From: JACVRW01 sp963765135 | Lineage (GTDB): Bacteria > Actinomycetota > Thermoleophilia > Solirubrobacterales > Thermoleophilaceae | NCBI GenBank assembly: GCA_963765135.1 | Contig: CAVXUX010000004.1 | Location: forward strand, 124,001-188,000 | Reading direction: 5' to 3' | DNA length: 64,000 bases | Shown here: in pieces, positions 8,883 through 17,335 of the stretch | How the letters are laid out: each line of letters opens with the position of its first letter | Position numbering within the stretch: position 1 is the first letter of the stretch | Program-made: the position numbers and the translations under genes | Notes under the pieces: generated by a model | Told to the model about the DNA's origin: nothing | What the model saw: only the letters and a program-made list of their open reading frames with translations | Databases searched by the model: none

Positions 8883-9604
8883 ATCTCGCTGTCGCCCGGC
8901 CGGATGAACTGGAGCTCGGGCACGATGCAGTTGCGCGAAGTGCGCAGTAGGTAGCGGACCGCCTCGGCGATGTCCTCGGGCTGGATCATCTCCTCCTTGG
9001 GCACCTGACCCTCGACCCAGTCGGTCATGTCGGTGGCCACGAACCCCGGGCAGAGGGCGGTCACCTGGATGCCGTCGCCGGACAGCTCCTTGTGCAGCCC
9101 CTGGCTCAGGCCCACGACGCCGAACTTCGTGGCCGAGTAGGCCGACAGCCAGCCCTGACCGTGCTTCCCGGCGATCGACGCGGTGTTGACCATCAGCGCC
9201 TTGCCGTGCTCGGCGCCGGCCTCCTTCAGCATCGGGATCGCCTCGCGCGCGATCAGGTAGACGCCGCGCAGGTTCACGTCGAGCTGGAGGTCGAGCTTCT
9301 TCGTCGGCATATCCGCCACCGCCGACCCGATCCCGATGCCGGCGTTGTTGATGAGGACGTCGAGTCGCCCGCAGCGCGCCCGGTGCGCCGCCACGAGCTG
9401 CTTGATCTCCTCCTCCTCGGCCATGTTGGCCGGCACCGCCTCGGCGTCGATGCCCTCTTCCTGCAGCTTCCGTGCCGCCGCCTCGAGCTTGTCCGGCCGA
9501 CGTGCCGAGATCGTGACCGCGTAGTCGTCCTGTCCGAGGGCGCGGGCGATGGCCAGCCCGATTCCACTCGAGCCGCCGGTGATCAGTGCAGCGCGGGAAG
9601 CCAT
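8879..9604 (-). CDS. Short-chain dehydrogenase/reductase
   Basis: 241 residues from ATG 9604. Classical SDR motifs are present: cofactor loop TGGSSGIG (about 9-16), NNAGIG, catalytic Ser in VNTASIAGKHG, and YSATK. ISARRPDKL after the second strand suggests NADP(H) preference (Arg residues), an inference. Substrate unknown. The promoter looks leaderless (TAGATT ending eight bases before ATG). Confidence 0.9.
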   Translation of the reverse strand: MASRAALITGGSSGIGLAIARALGQDDYAVTISARRPDKLEAAARKLQEEGIDAEAVPANMAEEEEIKQLVAAHRARCGRLDVLINNAGIGIGSAVADMPTKKLDLQLDVNLRGVYLIAREAIPMLKEAGAEHGKALMVNTASIAGKHGQGWLSAYSATKFGVVGLSQGLHKELSGDGIQVTALCPGFVATDMTDWVEGQVPKEEMIQPEDIAEAVRYLLRTSRNCIVPELQFIRPGDSEI

Positions 9605-9612
9605 GGCGCGGA

Positions 9613-9618
9613 AATCTA
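9613..9618 (-). promoter_or_regulatory. SDR gene promoter -10 element, probably leaderless
   Basis: The complement reads TAGATT (TANNNT), eight bases before the ATG at 9604. No ribosome-binding sequence is visible between them. Confidence 0.45.
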
Positions 9619-9690
9619 TGCGAACCGGGGGTTAAGGATGCCGGTGGTCGGCATGCGGATCGCGGGCGTCTTCTAGCCTTCGCCGCCACC

Positions 9691-10987
9691 GTGAGCAGCC
9701 GACGCGCATTTGCTGCCGCTCTCCTCGCCTGCTCGCTGGTAGCGGGCGGCTGCGGAGGCGGCGACGACGGGGACGACGCCGCCAAGGCGCCGCCCGAGGC
9801 CCGCCCCGATCAGTTCCCGCGCGCCACCGGCCGCACGCTGGCCGAGCTGCGCAGCGACCTGCCCAAGGGCGGACCGGTGCTGGCCCCCACGGGCTCGGTG
9901 TTCGTGCCCGGGCAGAATCGCCTCGGCTTCGGCCTGTTCACGACGTCGCGGGCGCAGATCGCCGACGCACGCGCCGCCGTCTACATCGCCCCGGTTGGCG
10001 GCGGCGAGGCCCAGGGCCCGTTCGTGGCGCACTACCAGTCGCTCGCGGTCAAGTCCCCGTTCCTGAGCGAGTCGACCAACGCCGACCCCGACGCGGCCAA
10101 GACCCTGTACGTCGCCGACGTGCCGTTCAAGAAGCCCGGCAAGTACGAGGTGCTCGGCATGGCGCGGCTGGACGACCGCCTGGTAGCCGCCACCTCGGCG
10201 GCGCCGCAGCTCGTCGTGGTCCCGGAGAAGGACGATCCCGTGCCCGCTGTCGGCGAGACCCCGCCGGCGATCCACACGCCGACCAGGCTGGACGTTGCCG
10301 GCGACCTGACGAAGATCGACACGCGCGATCCGCACGACGACATGCACGAGGTCGACTTCGCCGACGTGCTCGGCAAGAAGCCGATCGTGCTGCTGTTCGC
10401 GACCCCGTTGCTGTGTCAGAGCCGCGTCTGTGGCCCGGTGGTGGACGTGGCCGCCCAGGTCGAGGACCGAGTACCGCGACCAGGTCGACTTCATCCACAT
10501 GGAGATCTACAACGACAACGAGATCAACAAGGGCACGCGGCCGCAGGTCAATGCGTTCCACCTGCCCTCGGAGCCGTGGCTGTTCGTGATCGACAAGCAG
10601 GGCAAGGTCGCGGCCCGGCTCGAGGGCGCCTTCAGCGTCGAGGAGCTCGAGGCTGCCGTGAAGCAGGCGCATCAAGGAGTAGCTCCCGACCGGGCCAGCA
10701 CCGCCGAGCTGACGTACAGCCCCGTCCCGGCGAGCATCACGACGACCCACAGCGCCCAGCCTCCGGGCGGAGTCCAACCGGCGTCTCCGAGGAAGAAGAA
10801 GGAGCCGTCGGTCCCGACCGCGAGCCGTCTCGACTCGAGCCACCACGCCAGCAGCTGGATCGCCGCGGTCGCGACCGTGAACACGATCACCAGCCGCCTG
10901 CGCGCGGCGTTGGCCAGATCGACGCCGCGCTCGGCGAGGATCGCCCCGGCGCAGAGCGGGACCACCAACAGGGCTGGCAGCGCATAG
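9691..10987 (+). CDS. Lipoprotein with C-terminal thioredoxin-fold domain, one apparent frameshift
   Basis: Starts at GTG 9691 with a signal peptide and a lipobox-like end (SLVAGGC), then a Gly/Asp-rich linker. The middle (about 45-190) has GSVFVPGQNRLGFGLFT and reads as an immunoglobulin-like extracellular domain. The C-terminal domain has PIVLLFATPLLCQSRVCGPVVD, then QVDFIHMEIY and PWLFVIDKQGKVAARLEGAF, a thioredoxin/SCO-like pattern with Cys-x4-Cys instead of Cys-x2-Cys. The frame changes near 10467 by one extra base. Conserved sequence stops near 10670. The frame stays open to 10987, but that tail is antisense to a well-supported gene, so the true end is probably near 10680. Likely surface redox or metallochaperone protein. 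Confidence 0.72.
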
Positions 10988-12216
10988 CGGCCGTAGAACT
11001 CGTCGAAGCCCGAGGTCAGGTAGGCGGTCGCGTACGCGGCGGTGGCGACGATCGAGACGACCGCCAGGAGGACGATCCGCGGCCGCTGCCGGGCGGCGGC
11101 CACGACCAGGGCGGCGAGCAGGACCGCCCAGGCCACGGCGACCCAGGTGGGGATGAAGTAGTCGCCGGCGAAGCGGCCGACGGCTTCCCGGAGGGCCTCC
11201 GGCAGGCCGTCGAGCGCGTGCGAGACGCTGTCGAGCACGGTGTCCGCCCCGAGCGAGTAGCCGGGCATGTAGCGCTGCCAGAACAGGGCCGCGGCGAAGG
11301 CGACGCCGACGATCGCAGCCGCCGCGGCCGCCCGCCTGGATTCGCGCCGCGCGGCATCGACGAGCGCCGGCAATCCGAACGCCAGTGCGACGCAAAGCGG
11401 AGCGAACACGACGAACACCGGACCGCTCGGCCGGGCGATGGCGAGCACCACGCCGCCGGCCGCCGTGGCGGCCCAGACCCAGGGGGGCGCCGAGCGCCCG
11501 CGCGCGAGACGTACGAGCCCGGCCGTCCAGCAGGTGGCGCCCGCGATCTCGAGCCCGCTCGTGTTCAAGACGGAGAAGCTCCAGAGGCTCATCGGGGTGG
11601 TCGCGACCATCACGCCGACGAGCGAGAGCGCCCCCGCGCCCGGCTCCCAGAGCAGGAGCAGCGCCAGGCCCACCAGCACGAGCGCAAGCACGGCGAGCGC
11701 GCCCCGCCCGAGCCAGTAGGCGGCGTTCGCGTGGTCGTCGCCCGCGGCGCGCATAGCCAAGCCGGGCAGCGTGTAGACGAATGGCGGGTACGCCGCGACG
11801 TAGGTCGTGTAGCTGGCCTGGTTGCCCGGGCCGGGCCGGGGTTTGGCGAAGCAGTTGGCGGGCACGGCCGGGTCCGCGCGCTTGAAGAAGTTGCGGAAGC
11901 ACCCGCGCTCGGGTACGAGCGCCCGCGGCAGCGTGAAAGCGCCCGAGGCTTCGGCCACGAAATTCAGGGCCCGAGACTGTGCCGCGCGATCCTTCGTGCT
12001 GCGTTGCGCCTTCACCATGGCGGCGAGCGCGTCCAGGTTCCGCAGGTCCGGCGTGGTGCCATGCGCGTGGCCCCGGCCGGCCGCGAGCGCCTTGATGTAG
12101 TGGGCCGGCTCGTCGGCGGCCTGCCCCAGCGGCGTGGCCGCGGCCCAGGCGAGGACCATCAGCGTCAGCCCCGCGAGCAGCGCAACGAGAGGCCGCACCG
12201 ATTTCGCAGGCCTCAC
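10672..12216 (-). CDS. DUF2142-like multi-pass membrane protein
   Basis: 514 residues from GTG 12216; ATG 12222 is an alternative in the same frame, but the GGGGGAG ribosome site abuts it directly and fits the GTG better. About ten hydrophobic segments are seen. The first external loop holds ADEPAHYIKALAAGRG, the acidic ...DE..H motif seen in GT-C-like polyprenyl-sugar transferases and DUF2142 proteins. A 100-residue external loop with Cys residues follows (RGCFRNFFKRADPAVPANCF). I infer an envelope sugar transferase or related protein; the acceptor is unknown. Confidence 0.75.
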   Translation of the reverse strand: MRPAKSVRPLVALLAGLTLMVLAWAAATPLGQAADEPAHYIKALAAGRGHAHGTTPDLRNLDALAAMVKAQRSTKDRAAQSRALNFVAEASGAFTLPRALVPERGCFRNFFKRADPAVPANCFAKPRPGPGNQASYTTYVAAYPPFVYTLPGLAMRAAGDDHANAAYWLGRGALAVLALVLVGLALLLLWEPGAGALSLVGVMVATTPMSLWSFSVLNTSGLEIAGATCWTAGLVRLARGRSAPPWVWAATAAGGVVLAIARPSGPVFVVFAPLCVALAFGLPALVDAARRESRRAAAAAAIVGVAFAAALFWQRYMPGYSLGADTVLDSVSHALDGLPEALREAVGRFAGDYFIPTWVAVAWAVLLAALVVAAARQRPRIVLLAVVSIVATAAYATAYLTSGFDEFYGRYALPALLVVPLCAGAILAERGVDLANAARRRLVIVFTVATAAIQLLAWWLESRRLAVGTDGSFFFLGDAGWTPPGGWALWVVVMLAGTGLYVSSAVLARSGATP

Positions 12217-12386
12217 TGCCATCTCCCCCGCCCATAGGTGACTCGGGGCCCCACCAATCACGGGACCTGCCCCCACTCGAACCACTGTAATCCGACTTTG
12301 CGTTTTCGGCGCCGGATCGGCGAAAGGCAACTGCTCGGCCGGCGGCGAAGCTGCACCGCGTTGATGCGTCTAGCATCGCCCTTCCG

Positions 12387-12459
12387 GGGCCGGTAGCTCA
12401 GCGGTCAGAGCAGCGGACTCATAATCCGTCGGTCGATGGTTCGATTCCATCCCGGCCCA
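12387..12459 (+). tRNA. tRNA with CAT anticodon (elongator Met or Ile2)
   Basis: Cloverleaf by eye: acceptor stem GGGCCGG/CCGGCCC, bases 8-9 TA, D arm GCTCAGCGGTCAGAGC, anticodon stem GCGGA/TCCGT around loop CTCATAA, T arm GATGG-TTCGATT-CCATC, discriminator A12459. CCA is not encoded. The CAT anticodon may be read as Met, or as Ile if the C is modified to lysidine; the stem resembles both classes and I cannot separate them by eye. Upstream TAGCAT at 12371-12376 is a plausible -10 box. Confidence 0.93.
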
Positions 12460-12576
12460 TCGCTCGCCCTACAGGTGTGCCGCCCAGCATCTCGAGCCGC
12501 AGTATCGCCGCTGATGCAGGCCCGGGTGGGCGCTCGTTGAGGCCCCCTGCCGCGGCCATCCGGCAGACTCACGCGC

Positions 12577-13650
12577 ATGCGCCCGTCACCGATCCGTGTT
12601 GCCGCTCTGGCGGCGGTCGTCGCGATGGCCGGCGCCGCCGATGCGAGCGCCCGCACCTTTCACATCCGCGGCACGGCCTATGAGTTCAACAACACCGACG
12701 TTCGACTCGCCGGCGCGACGATCCGGGTGGCCGAGCATCCGCGCCTGCGCGCCACGGCCAAGTCCGACGGCAGCTACGACCTCGCCGTCCCCGACGGCGC
12801 GCGCGTCACGCCCTACATCGAGGCGACCGGCTACCACACCATCTACCTGCAGACGTTTCGGATCGCCGGCGAGGACCTAGAGCGCGTCAACTTCCAGACC
12901 CCGACGGACGCGGTCTATCGAGCCCTCGCCACGCTGCTCGACGTCCCACTCGACCCCGACGGCGAGCTGCGCGACTGCGCGATCGTGTCCACGTTCAGCA
13001 CCCGCAACGTCCGCGACCTCGGCTTCCGGCAGTTCACCGCGTACGGGGCCCACGGCGTCGCCGGCGCGACCGCCTTCTCGAGTCCGGCCCTGCCGCCGCC
13101 GCTCTACTTCAACGAGCAGGTGCTGCCGGATCCGGCGCAGCGTCGCTCCTCGATCGACGGCGGGGTGATCTGGACCGGCGTCGCGTCCGGCGTCTACACG
13201 ATCCGAGCGCGGCATCCGTCCACGCGGTTCGCGAGCTTCGTCGCGACCTGCCGGCCGGGCCGGGTCGTCAACGCGAACCCGCCGTGGGGCCTCCACGAGC
13301 TCGGCAAGCGGATGCCGGCGGCCGTGTCCGCGCGGTGGTCGAGGAGCGGATCGCGCCTCGAGCGCCTGCGGGTGTCACGGCTCCCGGCCGGCGCCACCGT
13401 CAGCATCGACTGCGCGGGCCGTGGCTGTCCGCTCGAGGACCGGACGCTCCGGCGCTCGCGGGGCGGAAGCGTCGACCTGCTGGGTCGCGTCGCACCTTCG
13501 TTCCGTGCCGGCCAGAGCCTGACGGTGCTGGTCGAGGCGCACGGATACGACGGCAAGCTCGTTCGCTGGCGCGTCCGAGCCGGGCGAATCCCGCACCGCG
13601 CAACCCGCTGCGTGCCGCTCGGCAACGTCAGGCCGCGGCCGCGCTGCTGA
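12577..13650 (+). CDS. Secreted protein with carboxypeptidase-regulatory-like and Ig-like domains
   Basis: 357 residues from ATG 12577. Signal peptide about 1-25 (VAALAAVVAMAGAADASA). An N-terminal CarboxypepD-regulatory-like fold follows (GTAYEFNNTDVRLAGATIRVAEHPRL, SDGSYDLAVPDG, YIEATGYHTIYLQT). The C-terminal 85 residues (LPAGATVSIDCAGRGCP, GQSLTVLVEAHGYDGKLVRWRVRAGRIP) form an Ig-like module with a Cys-Cys pair that I associate with secreted proteins of Solirubrobacterales. No catalytic motif is visible. Probably cell-surface or binding function; not assignable further. Confidence 0.8.
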   Translation: MRPSPIRVAALAAVVAMAGAADASARTFHIRGTAYEFNNTDVRLAGATIRVAEHPRLRATAKSDGSYDLAVPDGARVTPYIEATGYHTIYLQTFRIAGEDLERVNFQTPTDAVYRALATLLDVPLDPDGELRDCAIVSTFSTRNVRDLGFRQFTAYGAHGVAGATAFSSPALPPPLYFNEQVLPDPAQRRSSIDGGVIWTGVASGVYTIRARHPSTRFASFVATCRPGRVVNANPPWGLHELGKRMPAAVSARWSRSGSRLERLRVSRLPAGATVSIDCAGRGCPLEDRTLRRSRGGSVDLLGRVAPSFRAGQSLTVLVEAHGYDGKLVRWRVRAGRIPHRATRCVPLGNVRPRPRC

Positions 13651-13658
13651 CCAGCCGC

Positions 13659-14388
13659 TCACGCCGCGTCGTGGAAGATGATCGCCGAGCGCCGTGCGCG
13701 ACCCGCTCGCCAGCGTGCTGACGCCGTGGCGCAGCCCGACGCGGTGGTAGCCGCGCTTTCCCTGCTGGGGGCGCTCGCGGGTCGGGAAGATCACGAATGC
13801 GCCCTGCGGCGGGGTGAGCACGTGCGCCCTGCTCTGGGCGCGCGGCCGCTGCTCGACCAGCACGAACTCGCCGCCCTCGAAGTCGACGCCGGGCTCTGAC
13901 AGCACCGTCAGCACCTGGAACGGGAAGTAGACCTCGCCGTAGAGGTCCTGGTGAAGCGCGTTCCAGTCGCCCGCCCCGTAGCGCAGGATCAGCGGGGTCG
14001 GTCGCTCCTGGCCGGCCTCCCGGCAGCGGGCGAGCAGGTCCGCGTGCGAGACCGGGAACGCGTCGGCGGCCCCGCCCAGCAGCGCGGACCACTCGTTCGC
14101 GATCGGCGCGAGCCGCGCGTAGAAGGCGCCGCGCAGCTGCTGGATCGGGTCGGGCAGCGGGTGGTCGAAGTAGCGGTAGCGCCCGTCGCCGAAGCGGTGG
14201 CGGGCCATGTCGATCGTCGAGCGAAAGCGCCCGCCGTCGAAGAGGTCGGCCAGCGTGCGGCACTCCTCGCCGGCGAGCACGGGCGCCGTGACTGCGAACC
14301 CGCGCTCGTCGAGCTGGGAGCGCAGGTCGTCCCAGTCGAGGTCGGCGACGCGGTTTGGAAGCGAGGTGGGCATGCGCAGGAAACGCAC
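13659..14388 (-). CDS. 2-oxoglutarate/Fe(II)-dependent dioxygenase (prolyl-hydroxylase-like), one apparent frameshift
   Basis: About 242 residues from GTG 14388 (an in-frame ATG 15 bases on is an alternative). The double-stranded beta-helix iron site is visible: WNALHQDLYGEVYFPFQ (HxD), EGGEFVLVEQRP, then the distal His and Arg in GYHRVGLRHGVS. The last residues (GIIFHDAA then stop at 13659) are one frame away from the main frame. A single extra base near 13680-13690 explains this; as read, the frame runs on into the neighbour. Substrate unknown. It lies 31 bases after the GMC oxidoreductase and probably belongs to the same operon. Confidence 0.8.
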
Positions 14389-14419
14389 GTGCCCGCCGGT
14401 TCATGAGATCGGTGCCGGC

Positions 14420-16102
14420 CTAGCCGTAGCTGCGCACCTTCGCGTCGATCGCCGCGTCCGAGGCCGCGCGGTGCGGCTCGGTGTGCGGGCCGAGCGTCAC
14501 GCCCGGCACGCCCGGCCTGAATCCCGCCGGGCGGGCCGGCAGGCCGTAGCCGTCGGCGCGCGCGATCAGCTGCTCGCACGCGCGCTCGGCCACGGCCGAG
14601 ATCGTCAGCGACGGGTTGACGCCCAGCGAGGTCGGGATCGACGACGAGTCCATGCAGAACAGGCCCTCGTAGCCGAACACCTCGTTGCGGTGGTCGACAA
14701 CGCCGAAGTCCTTCGAGTCGGCCATGCGGCAGCCGCCGAGCGGGTGGGCGGCGCTGACGTTGCGGTAGGTCGGCTTCATGTAGCGAGCGAGGCCGTTGCG
14801 CTCGACCACGCTCTTGATCGCCTGGTTGGCCGCCTCGCGCACTCTCACCGACTGGTCCGACAGCTGGTAGGTGAACGGACCGATGCCGACCGGCCCGGCG
14901 TTCGGGCGGATGTGGCTGCCGGTTGGCGGCGGCGCCAGGAACTCGCCGTCGTGGGTGTCCTCGACCATCGCCAGGATCTCGATGTGGTTGTTGAAGGTGC
15001 TGAGCGCCTCCTTCTTCTGCAGCCCCCACCAGGTCGGCTCAGTCGACGGCGCGCGCCCATCGTCATAGAGGGTGTGCGCGAGGTTGGAGAGGAAGATCTC
15101 CTGGAGCGTGAACCGGGTGCCGTCGGCGCCCTTCCACCAGTCGTAGGACATCGTCGTGATGTGGTTGCCCTTGTAGAACTGGCCGTAGCCGGGCAGCCCC
15201 AGCACGTCGCGGACCTTGCGCTCGTCGTACTCGACCGCGGCGATGTGGTCGCCGTTGACGCCGAGGTGCTTCCCGACCCGCCCCGACAGCGCGGGCAGCG
15301 TCGGACGCGAGCGCATCAGCAGCGGCGGATTGCCCATCGCGCCGGCGGCGAGGATCAGCACCTTGCACTCGACCTGGAAGGTCTGGCCGGTCGGCTGGCG
15401 CGAGTCGCCGATGTTCGCCGCGGTCACGATGTACCGGTACGGACGGGCCGCGCTCTGCAGGATCAGCTCCGCCTCTGAGTTCGGCCGCACCTCCACGCCG
15501 AGCTGCTCGGCCGACGCCAGGTAGTTGGTCATCACCGAGTTCTTGGCCCCGAAGATGCAGCCGGTGTGGCACCACTTGGCCTGGACGCAGCGGTTCAGGT
15601 CGATCGCCTGCGGCACGCGGTCGCAGGTGTGCCCGGCGGCGGCGAGGGTCGCCGCCCACAGCCCGCCCGACTTCGACACCTGGTTCCACGTCGGCCGCTG
15701 CACTCGCAGCGCCTGCTCCGCGCGTGCGTAGTAGGGATTGAGGGCGGCGCGCGTGATCTGGCTCGGCCACATGCGCCGGTCGGGCCCGTCTTCGGGGCGG
15801 TGGTCGCGGCGCTCGAAGGTCTGGCTGGGCGAGCGCAGCGACGCCGCCAGGTAGAGGTTCGAGCTGCCGCCCACGCCGTCGCCGAGCACGATCTGCGCGC
15901 CGAGGCCCTGGACCAGCCCGTAGAGCCGCGACAGCAGATCGATGTCCATCGACTGGCGGAAGTCGGTGTGCAGGTGCCGCTGCCCGCGCTCGAGCACCAG
16001 GATGCTGGGCTCCTGCCCGGCGGCACGGTAGAGCTCGGCCAGACGGAACGCCGAGATCGAGCCGCCGAACCCGGATCCGACGATGCAGACGTCGACCTTC
16101 AC
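14420..16102 (-). CDS. GMC-type FAD-dependent oxidoreductase (cholesterol-oxidase-like)
   Basis: 560 residues from GTG 16102 (GTGA overlap with the upstream gene). The FAD-binding motif is near the N-terminus (VDVCIVGSGFGGSISAFRLAE cut short: GSGFGGS at about 9-15), then LERGQRH, GDGVGGSSNLY, and the C-terminal GMC block SAAHPLGGCRMAD with DSSSIPTSLGVNPSLTI. The active-site His is in AAHPLGG. No signal peptide is present. The family oxidises alcohols, sterols or sugars; the substrate is not predictable. The partner upstream resembles the small subunit of membrane gluconate/alcohol dehydrogenases, suggesting a two-component enzyme. Confidence 0.88.
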   Translation of the reverse strand: MKVDVCIVGSGFGGSISAFRLAELYRAAGQEPSILVLERGQRHLHTDFRQSMDIDLLSRLYGLVQGLGAQIVLGDGVGGSSNLYLAASLRSPSQTFERRDHRPEDGPDRRMWPSQITRAALNPYYARAEQALRVQRPTWNQVSKSGGLWAATLAAAGHTCDRVPQAIDLNRCVQAKWCHTGCIFGAKNSVMTNYLASAEQLGVEVRPNSEAELILQSAARPYRYIVTAANIGDSRQPTGQTFQVECKVLILAAGAMGNPPLLMRSRPTLPALSGRVGKHLGVNGDHIAAVEYDERKVRDVLGLPGYGQFYKGNHITTMSYDWWKGADGTRFTLQEIFLSNLAHTLYDDGRAPSTEPTWWGLQKKEALSTFNNHIEILAMVEDTHDGEFLAPPPTGSHIRPNAGPVGIGPFTYQLSDQSVRVREAANQAIKSVVERNGLARYMKPTYRNVSAAHPLGGCRMADSKDFGVVDHRNEVFGYEGLFCMDSSSIPTSLGVNPSLTISAVAERACEQLIARADGYGLPARPAGFRPGVPGVTLGPHTEPHRAASDAAIDAKVRSYG

Positions 16103-16722
16103 GGCAGGCTCCCCGTGGCGGTGCGCTCGCTCGACAGCGCGCGGCGGTAGGAGAAGTCGGCGTAGCCGTTCGGCGCGATGCCCGGGTGGCCCGTGACCTG
16201 GAGGCCGGACGACTTGTCGATCGTGGCGTTCTTCTGGGTGGCCGTGCAGAGGAAGGCCGCAAACGGCACCGCGGCCGCCAGCTCCCAGACCTGGGCGGTC
16301 GGGTTGGACGGGGACAGCCCGTCGAGGCAGACCGCCACGCGCTTGGCGAAGGGTAGGTCGATGAACTGCCCGAGGCGCAGCAGCGAGCGCGCCTCGAGGT
16401 CGGCCAGGAACGCCGCCTCGACCAGGTCGAAGCCGATCAGCGGATGGTGGTAGAGCAGCAGGGCGTCCGCCTGCACCGCGCCCGGCTCGGGGTGCGCGCC
16501 CGCGATCGCCTTGGCGTGCACCTCGTTGCCGAGGTCCGTGCGCGTGACGCGCTTGCCCGGGATCAGCGTGTCGGCGAACGCCTGGAGCGTCCCGTCGGCG
16601 AGGTTCGGCGCCGCGAGCGCCGCGGTCGGGGACGCGAGGATGCGTTCGGCGACGGGGAGCAGCGAGAGGACCGCTCCGCGCTGGAGCACCTCCCGCCGCG
16701 AGAGCGGTCTAAAAGCCGCCAC
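16099..16722 (-). CDS. DUF5987 / gluconate-2-dehydrogenase-subunit-3-like protein
   Basis: 207 residues. The N-terminus RPLSRREVLQRGAVLSLLPVAERIL resembles a twin-arginine or lipoprotein-type signal without a perfect RR-FLK core. The body (LQAFADTLIPG, HPLIGFDLVEAAFLADLEAR) matches my recollection of the small subunit that accompanies GMC dehydrogenases. It is coupled to the GMC gene by GTGA. The likely role is maturation, export or electron transfer for the catalytic subunit. Its start overlaps the preceding gene by 14 bases. Confidence 0.75.
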   Translation of the reverse strand: MAAFRPLSRREVLQRGAVLSLLPVAERILASPTAALAAPNLADGTLQAFADTLIPGKRVTRTDLGNEVHAKAIAGAHPEPGAVQADALLLYHHPLIGFDLVEAAFLADLEARSLLRLGQFIDLPFAKRVAVCLDGLSPSNPTAQVWELAAAVPFAAFLCTATQKNATIDKSSGLQVTGHPGIAPNGYADFSYRRALSSERTATGSLP

Positions 16723-17239
16723 GCCGGTAGACGCGCCGCCGCTCCTGGGGCGTGTCGACCTTGGCCGCGCAGATCGGGTCGACCTCGCCGAGCGAAACCA
16801 GGCGCACGCCGCCGGTCACCGGGCCGAACAGCGCGCTGCTCAGGTCGCTGACGTAGACGCCGCCGATGCCCTGCGCCTTGTCGAAGAAGTAGCTGCCGTC
16901 CCAGTGCCACAGCTCGGGCGGCTGGCCCTGGACGATCGACCCGGTCCAGTGGTCGTGCTGGAAGTAGAAGCACTTCGGCACGGCGGCCGCGACGCGCGCG
17001 GGCTCCATCGCCAGGAACTCGACGAGCCCGAAGTCCGTGATGTTCTGCTGGGTCTTGTCGAACTCGACGCAGAACGGGTCGGCGCCCGGGTCTGGGAAGT
17101 CCACGCCAGTGCCGACGTTCTGGTTCTGGCAGCGGAACGGGTTGGTGCCGTCCCAAGGGACCACGGGCGCCTGCGCAGACGCGGGGCTCGCGGCAGCGAG
17201 CGCGACGACCAGCACGATCCCGACCCTCAGGCGTCCCAT
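16709..17239 (-). CDS. Small secreted protein of the GMC operon, unknown
   Basis: 176 residues from ATG 17239. Signal peptide about 1-22 (VGIVLVVALAAASPASA). The mature part is rich in aromatic residues (FRCQNQNVGTGVDFPDPG, KCFYFQHDHWTGSIVQGQ, LWHWDGSYFFDKAQG) with four Cys residues. I do not recognise the family. Operon position in front of the DUF5987 and GMC genes suggests an extracytoplasmic partner or binding protein for the same oxidation system. Confidence 0.75.
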   Translation of the reverse strand: MGRLRVGIVLVVALAAASPASAQAPVVPWDGTNPFRCQNQNVGTGVDFPDPGADPFCVEFDKTQQNITDFGLVEFLAMEPARVAAAVPKCFYFQHDHWTGSIVQGQPPELWHWDGSYFFDKAQGIGGVYVSDLSSALFGPVTGGVRLVSLGEVDPICAAKVDTPQERRRVYRRGGF

Positions 17240-17335
17240 TCCCGGCCGGGATATCCCCCTTTGGCCGCGCGGCCAAACCCAAGCCCCCGGCGTGCGCCAT
17301 AACGGCGTAAGTTCGGCGCACCCGTCGTCCAGAGG

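Noticed and set aside
9586..12237. An 883-codon open frame on the plus strand
   Set aside because: Only its first part is the lipoprotein. The rest is antisense to the DUF2142-like gene and has shadow composition (Arg/Gly/His-rich).
12387..12459. Assigning the CAT tRNA firmly to Met or to Ile2
   Set aside because: The visible stems fit both. Identity needs comparison with the genome's other CAT tRNAs and tilS specificity.
17292..17306. A third copy of the regulator box upstream of potA (GCCATAACGGCG)
   Set aside because: It shares only about eight bases with the 17-mer and its spacing to the -10 does not match.
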